Assembly: GCA_035236585.1 (NCBI GenBank)
Contig: CP141132.1
Location: forward strand, 28,603,445-28,667,444
Reading direction: 5' to 3'
DNA length: 64,000 nt
From: Warburgia ugandensis
Lineage: Eukaryota; Streptophyta; Magnoliopsida; Canellales; Canellaceae
In this document: piece after piece, positions 11,074 to 21,262 of the stretch
Numbering within the stretch: position 1 is the first letter of the stretch
Layout: every line of letters starts with the position of its first letter
Translations under genes and position numbers: made by a program
The notes under the pieces: model-generated
Database searches by the model: none
What the model saw: the letters and a program-made list of their open reading frames with translations, nothing else
Told to the model about the DNA's origin: nothing

Positions 11074-11766
11074 TGTAATGACTCCAATTTTGTGATAATA
11101 AAATTCCAAGTTTAGCAATGAAACATTTAGTTTTTAAAGAAAAGGGCATTTTAGTCATTTCACTATTTACCTTTACTGAACCCAGAAATTTGGTCCTAAA
11201 AATGGTACCATTAGATGCATCTTAGAAAAAGGAATCCAACGAGACCAAAATCACCCAAAACGGAGTTAAAATGAGCAAGATATGGCCCTTTGAAGTTCAG
11301 GGGCAAAATTGTAAATTTTACAAAAAACGGTTTAACCTGCAAAACACAAGGGCCCGTTTTGATACAAGCACCCCTTCATCTTCAACCTCTAGAGGGTTCT
11401 AGAACAGCGGTGATTGGAGGTGTAATGACTCCAATTTTGTAATATTAAAATTCTAAGTTTAGCAATGAAAAGTTCAGTTTTAAAGATAAGGGCATTTTGG
11501 TCATTTCACTAGTCATCTTGACTAAACCCAGGAATTTGATCCTAAAAATGGTTCCATTAGATGCGTCTCGGAAAAAGGAATCCAACGAGACCAAAATCAC
11601 CCAAAACGGAGTTAAAATGAGCAAGATATGGCCCTTTAAAGTTTAGGGGCAAAATTGTAAATTTCACAAAAACGACTTAACCTAAAAACACAGGTGCCCG
11701 TTTTGATACGGGCACCCCGTTGTCTTCAACCTCTAGAGGGTTTTAGAATGGCGGTGATTTGGGGAG
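11074..11766 (+). repeat. Tandem duplication of the LTR's first 347 bp
   Basis: Copy 1 (11074-11420) and copy 2 (11421-about 11766) both begin TGTAATGACTCCAATTTTGT and both end at a CAACCTCTAGAGGGTT(C/T)TAGAA...GGTGATT stretch. They differ at several percent of sites by eye, so the duplication is old. The TATA box lies after copy 2. Confidence 0.9.
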
Positions 11767-11844
11767 AAATCACTGCCATTCTGGAGGTTTCTCCACCGCC
11801 ATTCAAAGGCGGTGAGAGTCCCCTCCAGAACCCTCTCTTAGCTC

Positions 11845-11852
11845 TATAAATA
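11845..11852 (+). promoter_or_regulatory. Candidate TATA box in family-A solo LTR
   Basis: CTCTATAAATAAAG, 424 bp into the LTR if the duplicated 347 bp are counted once. This agrees with 412 bp in the other family-A LTR. Confidence 0.55.
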
Positions 11853-13631
11853 AAGCTCTTGGGTACCTCTAATGGCAGCCCAAAACCTTGGAGAAAACCA
11901 GTGGTGAAGTAGTGACCTAGAGGGGAAAACGAGGAGAAAAACCCAGCAACGAGCCAGGTATGTCCAGGATCGCTGAAAACCCATCTCCCCCATAGTTCCA
12001 AGGTCAATTCCCCTAAGTTTTTGCATGAAAAACCATGCAAAATGGAGCCCAGGAGAGCCACCAAGGACCCAGGGACATTCCCTGGGCCGCACTGGTTTAA
12101 CAGGGGTCGAACCAAGGTGTCCTGAGGATGCCCCGGTCCCCCAGACGACGGAACGTTCCACGTCGTCTTCGTTTGAAAAACCAAACAGGCGAGTCCAGGG
12201 ACGCGCCAGCTAAAGAGACAGACAGGCGGAGCGTACACCGCGTCTGCAAATGCACCCGCTGAGGTGCATGCCACAGACGCGCAGCGCACTAGCACGCGTC
12301 AACTTTTGGTTACTTAAGGAAGCTGGGCGCACGTCGCAAACACGCAGCGCCCTAGCATTCCGTCTTTTTTTGTCTTGAAGACTCTATGTACATACAACAC
12401 TAAAACGCTTATAACTTGGGATCTAGAGCTTCGATTGAGGTGCCGCAAAAGGCGTTGTGTCTGTGTCGACGACATAGACACATCCAAACTATAAAATCCC
12501 TAATCAAGGCCCAATCAAAGGAGGTCATGACCCTTAGAATAGGATGGTGGCGCGTGACCACTAGAACTTTGGAAAACTGAGGATACCAAGGCCCAATTAG
12601 GACCTTGGGACACCCATAGGCATAGGGATGGATGCCTAATGCCTAAGTAATAAGACCCAACTACTCTAAACCCATAAAAGATAGGCTAAACTAACCTTGA
12701 GTCCGCAAACCATGTTCAGGAGCGTACGAGGACAAAAGGGTTAACGCGACCTAGCCAGGTAGGTGCTCTATCACTATTAGATTCTTTTAAAAGATCTATT
12801 ATTGTTTTGAGAACATATGTTATAAGTATATTACTTGTTTAGCATGACTTGATTCAGCATGCATATGATAAACGTTTTGTACATAGACATGTTTCGTAAA
12901 AGATTGCATATACATTATGCACACATATGTTTTGTAAACAAGTGCATACATTGCATGATTTAAGTACTTGCAAAGATTGCATGTCCTTGAGGGTTGCCAA
13001 AAGACGCTGGAGTGCCGAGGGCCAGGCAGTTGTGAGGGACCCAAAGAGGACTGGTTTTGAACAGAGGTTTTTGGCTTATTTGATCGTACATGATTTGGGC
13101 TTGTAAGCTCATGGGTGCTACGCCGAGGGGTGTGGGTTGGCCACCCAGCCTCTACCACTATTAGGTGGATGGGTACCACGCCTAAAAAGAGGCAAGTCCC
13201 TACGTCGGGGCTACCACTGGTGTCACGGCACTAGGTCGACGTGTCATAGGCCCCGTGGAGGCTATGATCGAGTGTCCTCAGGTACCCGAGGACCACACGG
13301 TGAGGAGGTCGTGGGCATAGTGGACCCTATGGTTTGATGATTTATGTGCATTTCATATAGCATGATATGAGGTTGGTCGACCATACCATACTAGAGATCC
13401 ATGAGTTGGACTCCATGAAGCATCTATTGCATATCATGATGTTATCATATATATGTATATGATACTTTCAATTTTGGATTATGCGGTCCTTTAAGTCATT
13501 AGTATTTCAGTTTGATAACGGATTCTTATACTGATATTGAGTTTGAGTATTTAGACATGCACATGTTTTGAATGAGCATATGATTTTAAAACATCTCATG
13601 CATTATAAAACTAGTAGTGATAGGCTCCTAC

Positions 13632-13650
13632 TGAGTATAGTATATACTCA
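13632..13650. promoter_or_regulatory. Conserved LTR palindrome (family A)
   Basis: TGAGTATA, loop GTA, then TATACTCA, about 350 bp before the LTR end. The stem is identical to 2501-2519 on the oppositely oriented copy. Confidence 0.65.
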
Positions 13651-14004
13651 CCCAATCCTCAACATTTTTCAGATACAAAGTAAATACTTAAGGGCAAGGA
13701 ACGTTTGTACTAGGAGACACAGACTAAGTACAAGTAAGTAAACCCCTATCTTATCTTTTAATGTTACTTGATTGTAGTTACTCTATAATAGCTGGGGCTG
13801 CGACTAACACTTTCTTGGGAATAATATTGATTTAAACTTTGCCATGGCTAAATTATTAGAGAATGTGTTTTGACACTCGGGGTTTTTATGAAAGATTGTT
13901 TTCCAAAAAGAAAAAGATTTTCATGCATCTCATACTTATAAAACAAGAGATCTCACCTTTTTATCAAAATTGCATCATATAAAAACTCGGGTCGTCACAA
14001 TTAC

Positions 14005-14520
14005 ACAGCCCAAAAGGCATACGTTTGTAGGCAAAGGTTCCAAAAGGGCAGTTGAAGGTGGTCTTCTCCTGATCCTCTGGTGCTATAGGAATTTGGTTGT
14101 AACTAGAATATCCATCCAGAAAACAGTAATAGCTATGCCCAACTAACCTCTCTAGCATTTGGTCAATGAAAGGTAGAGGAAAATGATCTTTCCTCATGAC
14201 TGCGTTCAACTTTTGATAGTCAATACAAACTCTCCACCCAGTGGTCATGCAAGTAGGGACTAGCTTGTTATCCTTATTTTTTACTACCTTAACCCCAAAT
14301 TTCTTAGGTATAACCTCAACGGGGCTAAACCAAGTACTATTAGAGATAGGGTATATCATGCCAATATCTAAGAGCTTTAGGACTTCATCTCTAACCGCGT
14401 CCTTCATGTGGGGGTTCAGTCGCCCTTGAGTTTCACTAAAAGGTTTTTCATTTTCTTCTAAATGTATTCTATGCATGCATATGGCTGGACTTATCCCTTT
14501 TATGTCTGCTATTGTCCACC
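14005..14520 (-). pseudogene. Athila-type reverse transcriptase, N-terminal part
   Basis: Within a long open minus-strand stretch (13964-15253) the text PVEVIPKKFGVKVV, GWRVCIDYQKLNAV, DHFPLPFIDQMLERL and GTFAYKRMPFGLCN marks RT fingers and palm in the form typical of Athila. Just upstream are LDIGMIYPISNSTW and HMKDAVRDEVLKLL, the usual entry into RT. A fossil. The last codons of the open stretch, left of 14000, belong to the inserted LTR. Confidence 0.9.
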
Positions 14521-14879
14521 TTAGAGCAATTTTATGTTCCTTAAGAACATCTAAAAGCTTACCCTCCTGTTCTTTATCTAAGTCCGATGCTATTATTATA
14601 GGTAAGGTTCCATCTAGTCCTAAGCATGAATATTTCAAGTTATCAGGTAAGGGTTTCAGGTACAGAGATAGTGGTTGCTCTATTGAGGGTATGGGGACAG
14701 ATTTAGACGGTGGGAGTGGTTCCACATAAGGACCCCACTTAAAGGTATCCATGAGTGGTGCAACATCTAAAAGATTATTTATCTCCTCAATAGACTTGTC
14801 TATATAAAATTCTCCATTAAAGTGCATCAGACAAGCTTCTAGTGGGTTCGAGATGGACAATGGTGAATGAATCTCATTA

Positions 14880-15330
14880 ATTAGACTCTCTATCAAATTG
14901 ACATCATAGGGATCATCGAGGTCTAAATGTTGTTGGTCGGCATTAAAAACATTAAGCTTAATCTTCATGTTGCCAAATGAGAGTTTTATTACACCATTCC
15001 TACAATTAATAATGGCATTTGATGTTACTAAGAATGGACGTCCAAGGACGACTGGGATTTGACTACTAGGGTCGGATATAGGTTGGGTGTCTAACACAAT
15101 GAAATCAACAAGGTAATAAAACTTATTCACCTGTATCAAGACACCTTCAACCAAACCATGAGGTATCTTGATAGATCTATCAGCTAATTGCAGCATGGTA
15201 GTGGTTGGTTTTAACTCACCGAGTTTTAGTTGCTCATAAATAGAGTATGGCAATAAGTTAACATTAGCCCTTAAGTCAAGAAGTGCCCTATTTATGACAT
15301 GATCTCCAATGACGCAAGTGATTGTAGGAC
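14880..15330 (-). pseudogene. Athila-type aspartic protease region
   Basis: Minus-strand text IPHGLVEGVLIQVNKFYYLV, DFIVLDTQ, IPVVLGRPFLVTSNAIINCR and NGVIKLSFGNMKIKLNV matches the protease stretch between gag and RT in Athila-type elements. The LGRPFL motif and the following NG...L..G segment are diagnostic. It is fused in frame with RT in one long open stretch. A fossil. Confidence 0.75.
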
Positions 15331-15385
15331 ATCATGGGTCTCTAAACTTTGGTGGGGTCTTGTGTTGAATCAAAGAGCTTACATG

Positions 15386-17250
15386 TTAGGTGAGGAAGGC
15401 TTTCTTTTGCACATTAAGCTTTCTCTTTGTTATGTAGAGCTCTTTTAAGAATTTGGTATAGGCAAGGATGTCTTTAATTGCATTGAACAAGGGTATATTA
15501 ATTTGTACATGTTTAAACACTTTCATTAACTCATTGAAGTTTGATCCCTTCCTAGCTTTATTTAGTAATTGGGGAAAAGGGGCTTTAAGCACATAGGGTG
15601 CCTCCACTATAGGTTCTACAGGGTTATTCTGTATTTTCTCTTTTTCCTGTATTTTTGTTACCTCTTTTTCTTCTATAGTTTCCTTAGTCTGCCCTTCTTT
15701 GTTATCAATTTGATGACCATTCCTAAGGGTGATTATGGACTTGACATGCTCATGAGGGTTAAGGTTTTGAGAACTTGACCCTATCTCAAATTGACCCTTA
15801 GGGTTAGGGATGGGTTGACTATGAAACTGACCCTTTCCTCTATTATGTAATTTAGTCGACAACTAGCTTACTTGCATCTCTAGCTTGGCTATGGCTTGAG
15901 AGTTGACATTGGCTGACTGTCTACTCTCATTTTGCAAGTGGTGTAAGGCCTTTTTAGAGTAATCATTATCTTTTACAATTTGTTCAAACATGGTGTGGAT
16001 GTTTTCCTCTAAATATGGTTTCTTTTGTTGTAGAGGTTGTTGAAAGCTAGGTGGCTGATGGCGAATTGTAGTTTTAAGAGAAAATTTTTGGACATAGGGA
16101 TTTACAGATGGCCCCCCTTTGTGGTTATTCTTTGACCAAGAAAAATTGGGATGCCTAGCCCATCCAAGGTTGTAGGTCTTAAAATATGGGTTATCGTTAG
16201 GTTGGTGATATGCATTCAATGCATTTGCTTGGTCTACAAGATGTTCAAGAAATACTTTATTGGATAGACAAGCTGAGGTTAAATACGCTGGACTAGAACA
16301 AGTAGCACATACCTCTTGTGGAGGTTTTTGGCATAATGTAATAGCCATAAAAGATTGAAACATAGTTTCAAGCTTGTCTATTCTTCCATCTAATTTTTCA
16401 GGGATAGAGTCGAGCTTATAGGATTGATCAGTATGCACTCCTATCTCATAAACACCTCCTTTCTTAGTGGGCTGGTTAGTTCTTTCTCTCCTATTTGAAT
16501 AATCCCATTGCTGAGAATTATCAACTACAATTTGAAGGAATTCTCATGCCTCACTCTCATCTTTTAACATGAGGGTCCCTCCACTCACTACATCCATCAT
16601 TTGTCTATTTTGAGGCGTCAATGCCTCATAGAAGTATTGAACTTGCTACCATTTCTCAAATCCATGGTGAGGGCATTTTGCATTAGTTCATTCCACCGTT
16701 CCCAACATTCGTAATATTGTTCATCATCCCTTTGTTGGAAATTTGTAATTTTGCAACGCAAGGCATTTATTTTGTAAACAGGGAAGAACTTGTTCAGGCA
16801 CTTCTTAGACAATTAGTCCCATGTATGTATGGAACATACCTCTGAGGAATTAAGCCATGACTTGACTTTGTCCTTAAGTGAGAAAAGGAATAACCTAAGC
16901 CTAATCGAATCATCCAAAAAAGTTTAGAACCTAAATGTGGCACAAATATCAAGGAACTCCTTGATATGTAGGTATGGGTCTTCTCAATCTCGACTATAAA
17001 AAGTAGGGAGTAATTGAATTACTCCCGGCTTTAACTCGAAGTGGTCAGCATTAGTGGGAGGTAAAGCTATGTAGGATGGGGTATTAAGTTGGAGCTATGC
17101 ATAAAAATCTCTAATAGTCTTGCGCTCAATCTCTGCTAGTGGTTCAGCCATATGGATAGAAACTATGTTTCTTTCCCTATGGTTTTGCATGCATTGAATC
17201 TCTGGGCTTAAAGGTAATAGCTCAAGGTTCTGAGATCGATGCCCTTGCAT
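15386..17250 (-). pseudogene. Athila-type gag
   Basis: A start at 17250 (MQGHRSQNLELLPLSPEI) heads a region with the gag capsid signature CLNKFFPVYKINALRCKI and QQRDDEQYYECWERWNELMQ (Retrotrans_gag) at 16618-16812. It is followed by a short Cys-rich segment (VCATCSSPAYLTSACLSNK) near 16265-16312, like the single zinc-knuckle-type motif of this clade, and a basic, Gln-rich tail (15386-15862). Gag would package the element RNA into particles. A fossil with several breaks. Confidence 0.8.
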
Positions 17251-18345
17251 GAACTATTCCTAATCTAAAATGTCCTACTGTAAATACTAACTCTAACTCT
17301 ATGTGATGTAAGCGAAAGGCACAGTCAAACACCTTAGGCTAATAAGCAATATATTAATTTTCTTCAATTTTTGTGGGGACAGTGCTTTTAATTAGCCTAA
17401 TCTAGTGCTCCTCCTCTCCTTTATGTTTGATTATTGCTTACCAGTTAGGTTCTGCGCAAGGTGGTTAATACAACCCTCGTGTAAGGAGGCGTTTAGACCT
17501 CACAAATGTCAACAGGAGGTGAGGGAAGAGTGAGACTTTGTTAGACAACCCCCAATAACCACAGTGCTCAAAAGTCACTAGAGTGACAATAAATCGTGTG
17601 ATGGCCCTATAGGTCTCTTTTAATTGATTTTAATTTGATTTGAATTGTAGGGTAACATGCTTGAGGTGATTATCCTAGGTGGGCCAAGGAATGGTGATGA
17701 AATCCACCCTTGATCTTGTGGGGTCGGGTGCCCTTACTAATTAATTTTCATACACCATGGCAATTCTATCATCATATAATTCACCTTAAAGCATTAGATG
17801 TATCTTAAGATGCAATTAAAAGCAATAAACTAATGCAAACCCTAAAATGCAACAAATATAAAGTCTGCTTTCTATATGCAATTAAACTACCAACCAATGT
17901 AAAATTATTCTAAATGCAAACCCTAATCTAGAAAATAAATGAGTGAGAAGACTTATAATGGGGTTCCTGATAAGATCACGTGTGGGCCACCTTATCCCTC
18001 CCATGCCTTATATTATTACAACCCTTTAAAAATTGAAATTAAAAATACAAATTACAAAGGGACCTCACTACAAGATTTACTCAAAAAAAAGAAAAATTCA
18101 TAATCTAAGAAAGCAAAGAAAATCTATTTAATTGATGATGCTCCACTTGACAATTTCGTAGGAAAGAAAAATAACAATTAGTAGCAAATTTAGAAAATAA
18201 AGTGGTTATGCACTAAAATAAAATATTAAATATGCACCTAAAAATGCCTAAAATGTTAAAAAAAAAAAAAAGCACTTCCTAATATTTTTTCTTTTTTTGA
18301 ATTTTTGGATTTTTTCATTAAATTTTATAAAATCTCCATTGCGGG
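17251..18345 (-). other. Leader (5' untranslated region) of the Athila-type element
   Basis: Non-coding sequence between primer site and gag. The portion 17340-17830 is visibly homologous to part of the family-D LTR (for example 40720-41160): both contain GTAAGGAGG(C/A)G(T/A)TTAGACC, ACCTCACAAATGTCAAC, GGGCCAAGGA and GCCCTTACTAATTAA in the same order and orientation. The remainder (17831-18345) is AT-rich. Its right end resembles 36722-36780 of the second Athila-like fragment. Confidence 0.7.
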
Positions 18346-18363
18346 TCCCCAATAATAGTGTCA
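18346..18363 (-). promoter_or_regulatory. Primer binding site, Asp-tRNA type, decayed
   Basis: The minus strand reads TGACACTATTATTGGGGA, followed by CCCGC. It agrees with the Asp-tRNA primer site known from Athila-type elements at 11 of 18 positions. Every disagreement is a C-to-T or G-to-A transition, as expected from deamination of methylated cytosine over a long time. Confidence 0.65.
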
Positions 18364-18950
18364 AACACTTGTTAATGTTTTTCACAAGTGCCTGGGCTAT
18401 TATAGTATAGTTATACAAATACGGGTCGATCCCACAGGGACTCGGTTTAAAATTTTGGAGTTTTTAATAAAATTTAATTATTTACAATTCAATTAAATTG
18501 AAAAAAAATTAACAAAAAAATTCAAAATTCATCTTTAGTTTACCAATGAAATTTTAGAAGTTTAATTCCAGGAAGAACAGAAAAAGAAACAATTAAAACT
18601 AAAACATGAAGAAATTAAGAAAAATCTAATTTCCTAGCTTAAATACTATTCAATTTCCTCACTTCTGGAATGAAAAACCTTGATTAAACTCCACAAATAT
18701 ATTCAAAATTTCTTGGATTATTGATCTGAAGGATGAATTTGTCAAAAGTCATGCTTAGCTAGAAATCATTGCCAATTTTTTTTTGTTCTTTTAGAAATTA
18801 TGCTTAGAATGTTTATTTTTACATTAGAAATCCTAAGTTCAAACTAGAAACCATAAAAACTTTAAAGAATAAAAAAAAAATCAATTTATTTTTAATACTT
18901 AAAAAAAAAAAAAATTCAGACTCCTTGGATGATGACCCATAGTAGATCGT
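18364..18950 (-). repeat. 5' LTR of the Athila-type element (3' portion; outer boundary unresolved)
   Basis: It lies directly outside the primer site. At 18415-18450 the minus strand reads GAGTCCCTGTGGGATCGACC, followed by GTATTTGTATAACTATA, a recurrent feature near the 3' end of LTRs in Athila/Tat-type elements. The outer LTR end cannot be placed, because the opposite LTR is not recognisable and the sequence changes character near 18950. Confidence 0.55.
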
Positions 18951-20008
18951 TTTATTACAAAGCTAGTGTTTTATAATATCTAGATATACCCTAGGCCCAA
19001 GCTATCCTGGATGTCTTGATATTTCAAAAGTTCATCCACATTTTGGAATGTCAAGTGTGCAAAGCACCAGGATACACATTGATTGAGTGGTACTGGACAA
19101 AAAGTTGGGCCATGTTTTCTACCTAGCTTTGAGTTGGTGTTCCCTCCATATGAATTTGCTCACTTGAGTGGGCTAAGATTTGGTGGCACCAAAATACTTG
19201 CAGCCAAGTGTGGGCTAGATGATCATATCTTAGAGTGGTTCTTTAGGATGCCTTCCCTAGTCAGTCTTCATGGAGTGTTCCACTGTTTTTGGCCTACATG
19301 TATGCTATTGTGCCATGCCACAATGCTTGTATGGAGTGGCATGCTCAATATTTGGACTTTGTTCGATTTTACCTATGGGTAGAGACTCCTAAGCAGTTGA
19401 AGGACAAGGCCATAGGTATAGAGGTGTCAAGATATTGATGATGACCTACTTGCTAGTGCTAATAGATTCACTCTTCACAAGCGATTCAAGAATAAGATGT
19501 TGGCTATGACAGATGAGCCTTTTTAAAACTCTTGAGACCTTTCTTAGGATAGACTAGTAGACATTGCCTACTAGGGTTTTCTATGAGGGTTTTCACATGC
19601 TGCCACTACCAGTATTTTGATGATCAACATGTGGTTTCAACTAAAGGTGACTTTCCTAAGAACTTTTTCATTTCTTTCTCCATTTTATAACATTTGGTTT
19701 GTTTGAATTGGTGAGTCTTTGTAGAGTTGGTTTTTCTCCACTTCCCTAAGTTTCAACTGAAGTGGAAGAAAGGTAAGAGGCTAATAGATCCTCTATTTCT
19801 ATCATATCTCCCTACTTACATGATACCTTCAAGGCAACTAACAAATATTGGATATTGGAGGATGATTTCTACCTAATTATCCAAGGATGATATGAGAATC
19901 TTATTCCATGTTTGCTTTCTTTTCTACTCAGGTTTTCACAACTTTCTTAATAATGTGAATGTGATATGGCATATTGTTCCTTAATATATGAATGCTCAAG
20001 GCTGGACA
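18951..20008 (+). pseudogene. Unassigned degraded coding remnant, left half
   Basis: I do not recognise the gene. Frames at 19030-19530 read like real protein: PSFELVFPPYEFAHLSGLRF, then LDDHILEWFFRMPSLVSLHG on the plus strand (19083-19382), and in other frames VETPKQLKDKAIGIEV- and NRFTLHKRFKNKMLAMTDEP-like text. There are several breaks. The phrasing faintly recalls plant-mobile-domain proteins, but I cannot support that by alignment. The same unit appears to resume at 24100, beyond the inserted solo LTR. It could be a host pseudogene or a transposon-carried gene. Confidence 0.3.
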
Positions 20009-20630
20009 CTAATTGTAACAACAGCCAAAAAAAAAAATTAAATGAAGGGGGACTAGAATTAATACTAGTACCCCCAATGTAAGAGGACCTATCAAGTCTG
20101 TCTTTTCCCAAAAACCCAACAAACCAGGAAACGGACGAGAAGGAGAAACAGGGAGAGAAGAAGAGAAAAGGGAAGAAGGAAAGGGGAGAGAGGGAAGAGA
20201 GGGAGAAGAGGAAGAAGAAGAGGAAGGAGAGAGCTCGCCAGGGAAGTCTGCCATGCTAGTGAACAGGGAAAAATAGGAGTTAGGTTTCTTTGGGTAGGCC
20301 TGGCAATTCGGGTTGGCGGGTCGTGTTTGTGTCCACACAAACACGACACGCTTCGAGTTTAGGTCGACATGAACATGACCCGAATAATAATCGTGTCAAA
20401 AATCCATAACCTGAACACAACACGATTATTAAATGAGTCAACACGACACGACTCGTATAACACGATTAAATAAATAATATAGTAATATAGGACGGTTTCA
20501 GAAGAACCATCCTATATTACTGCTCTAATATATAAATTATGGCGCGACAAAAGATAAATTCAAACAACACAGGTCCATTATTGCAGCGACACTTGATTAG
20601 GCGGAGGTATACTGACTTCATACAAAAGAT

Positions 20631-20965
20631 ATTGAGAAGGAATTGGAAGATCTTGTTGGCTGCGCAAAGGCCCCAAGCCCTTCCAATCACCGTCACCTCA
20701 CTTAAACAACCCAAAACCTTTGCTATTCAGTAGCTGTTTGGATATGAAAAGGTTCATAATGTAGCTGGAGCACCGCCTATACTACTGCTATCATATCAGC
20801 GAATTTGACTGCCCATTTGTTCTTTTTGGTGCACCGCCTATACTATTAATAGTTGTATTACTGCTATCAGCTGGAAAGGTTCATAATGCAGTTAGAGTAT
20901 CGCAGGAACTGAAAGATCTGGTTGGCTGCGCAAAGGCCCCAAGCCTATCCAATCACCATCAATCA
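20631..20965. repeat. Duplicated segment of about 65 bp inside the hAT element
   Basis: TTGGCTGCGCAAAGGCCCCA occurs near 20656 and again near 20919, each within about 65 bp of matching sequence ending in CCAATCACC(G/A)TCA. CACCGCCTATACTA also occurs twice (about 20771 and 20831), as does AAGGTTCATAATG. This indicates a duplicated filler segment of unknown source. The 64-codon plus-strand frame (20539-20733) is unrecognised. Confidence 0.7.
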
Positions 20966-20997
20966 AGATGGTTGTAATATATATTGTAATTAACATG

Positions 20998-21183
20998 TAA
21001 TGTAGGACAGTTCCCTTGGAACCATCCTATATTGTAGTGTCATAAGTAATAATACCTCCTATATGAGTATATGTTACATTACCTCCTATTATCCTATATT
21101 GTAATGTAACATATACTCATATAGGAGGTATTACTTATGACACTACAATATAGGACGGCTCCAAAGGAACCGTCCTATATTGT
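20998..21183. repeat. Large imperfect palindrome, about 185 bp
   Basis: The arms (about 21031-21081 and 21102-21149) pair over nearly 50 bp: TATGAGTATATGTTACATTA on the left and TAATGTAACATATACTCATA on the right, around a loop of about 20 nt. A hairpin copy flanks each arm, extending the symmetry. Confidence 0.85.
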
Positions 21184-21262
21184 AATGTAACATATACTCA
21201 TGTAGGAGGTATTACTTATGACACTACAATATAGGACGGTTCCAAAGCAACCGTCCTATATT
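21100..21262. repeat. 81-bp tandem repeat, two copies
   Basis: TGTAATGTAACATATACTCA starts at 21100 and again at 21181. Each copy runs through GGAGGTATTACTTATGACAC and one hairpin. The two copies are almost identical. Confidence 0.9.

Larger units (their letters stand above)
11074..13999 (+). mobile_element. Solo LTR, family A, 2.93 kb, nested in Athila RT
   Basis: It begins TGTAATGACTCCAATTTTG and ends CTCGGGTCGTCACA. The exact 5-bp duplication ATTAC (11069-11073 and 14000-14004) flanks it, and the same RT domain continues on both sides. It has no interior, primer site or polypurine tract, so it is a solo LTR. It shares several blocks with the minus-strand LTR 2114-4942. Its first 347 bp are present twice in tandem. 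GC is high at 12040-12360. Long frames on either strand at 11726-12295 are non-genic. Confidence 0.92.
5940..18950 (-). mobile_element. Athila-type Ty3/gypsy element, old, broken, with two solo LTRs nested in it
   Basis: From right to left on the minus strand: LTR end (18364 and up), Asp-tRNA-type primer site, about 1.1-kb leader, gag, protease, RT, RNase H and integrase. Text such as RVCIDYQKLN, DHFPLPFIDQMLERL and [19 protein letters not shown] is characteristic of the Athila clade, and an Asp-tRNA primer site fits that clade. There is no chromodomain and no envelope-like frame. The element is a fossil with well over ten breaks besides two LTR insertions (6615-9526, 11074-13999). The insertions must be younger than the host element because their target duplications lie inside its coding sequence. 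Confidence 0.85.

Noticed and set aside
11726-12295. 189-codon minus-strand frame as a gene
   Set aside because: It lies wholly inside the family-A solo LTR, antisense to it, in a GC-rich stretch with a competing frame on the same strand.
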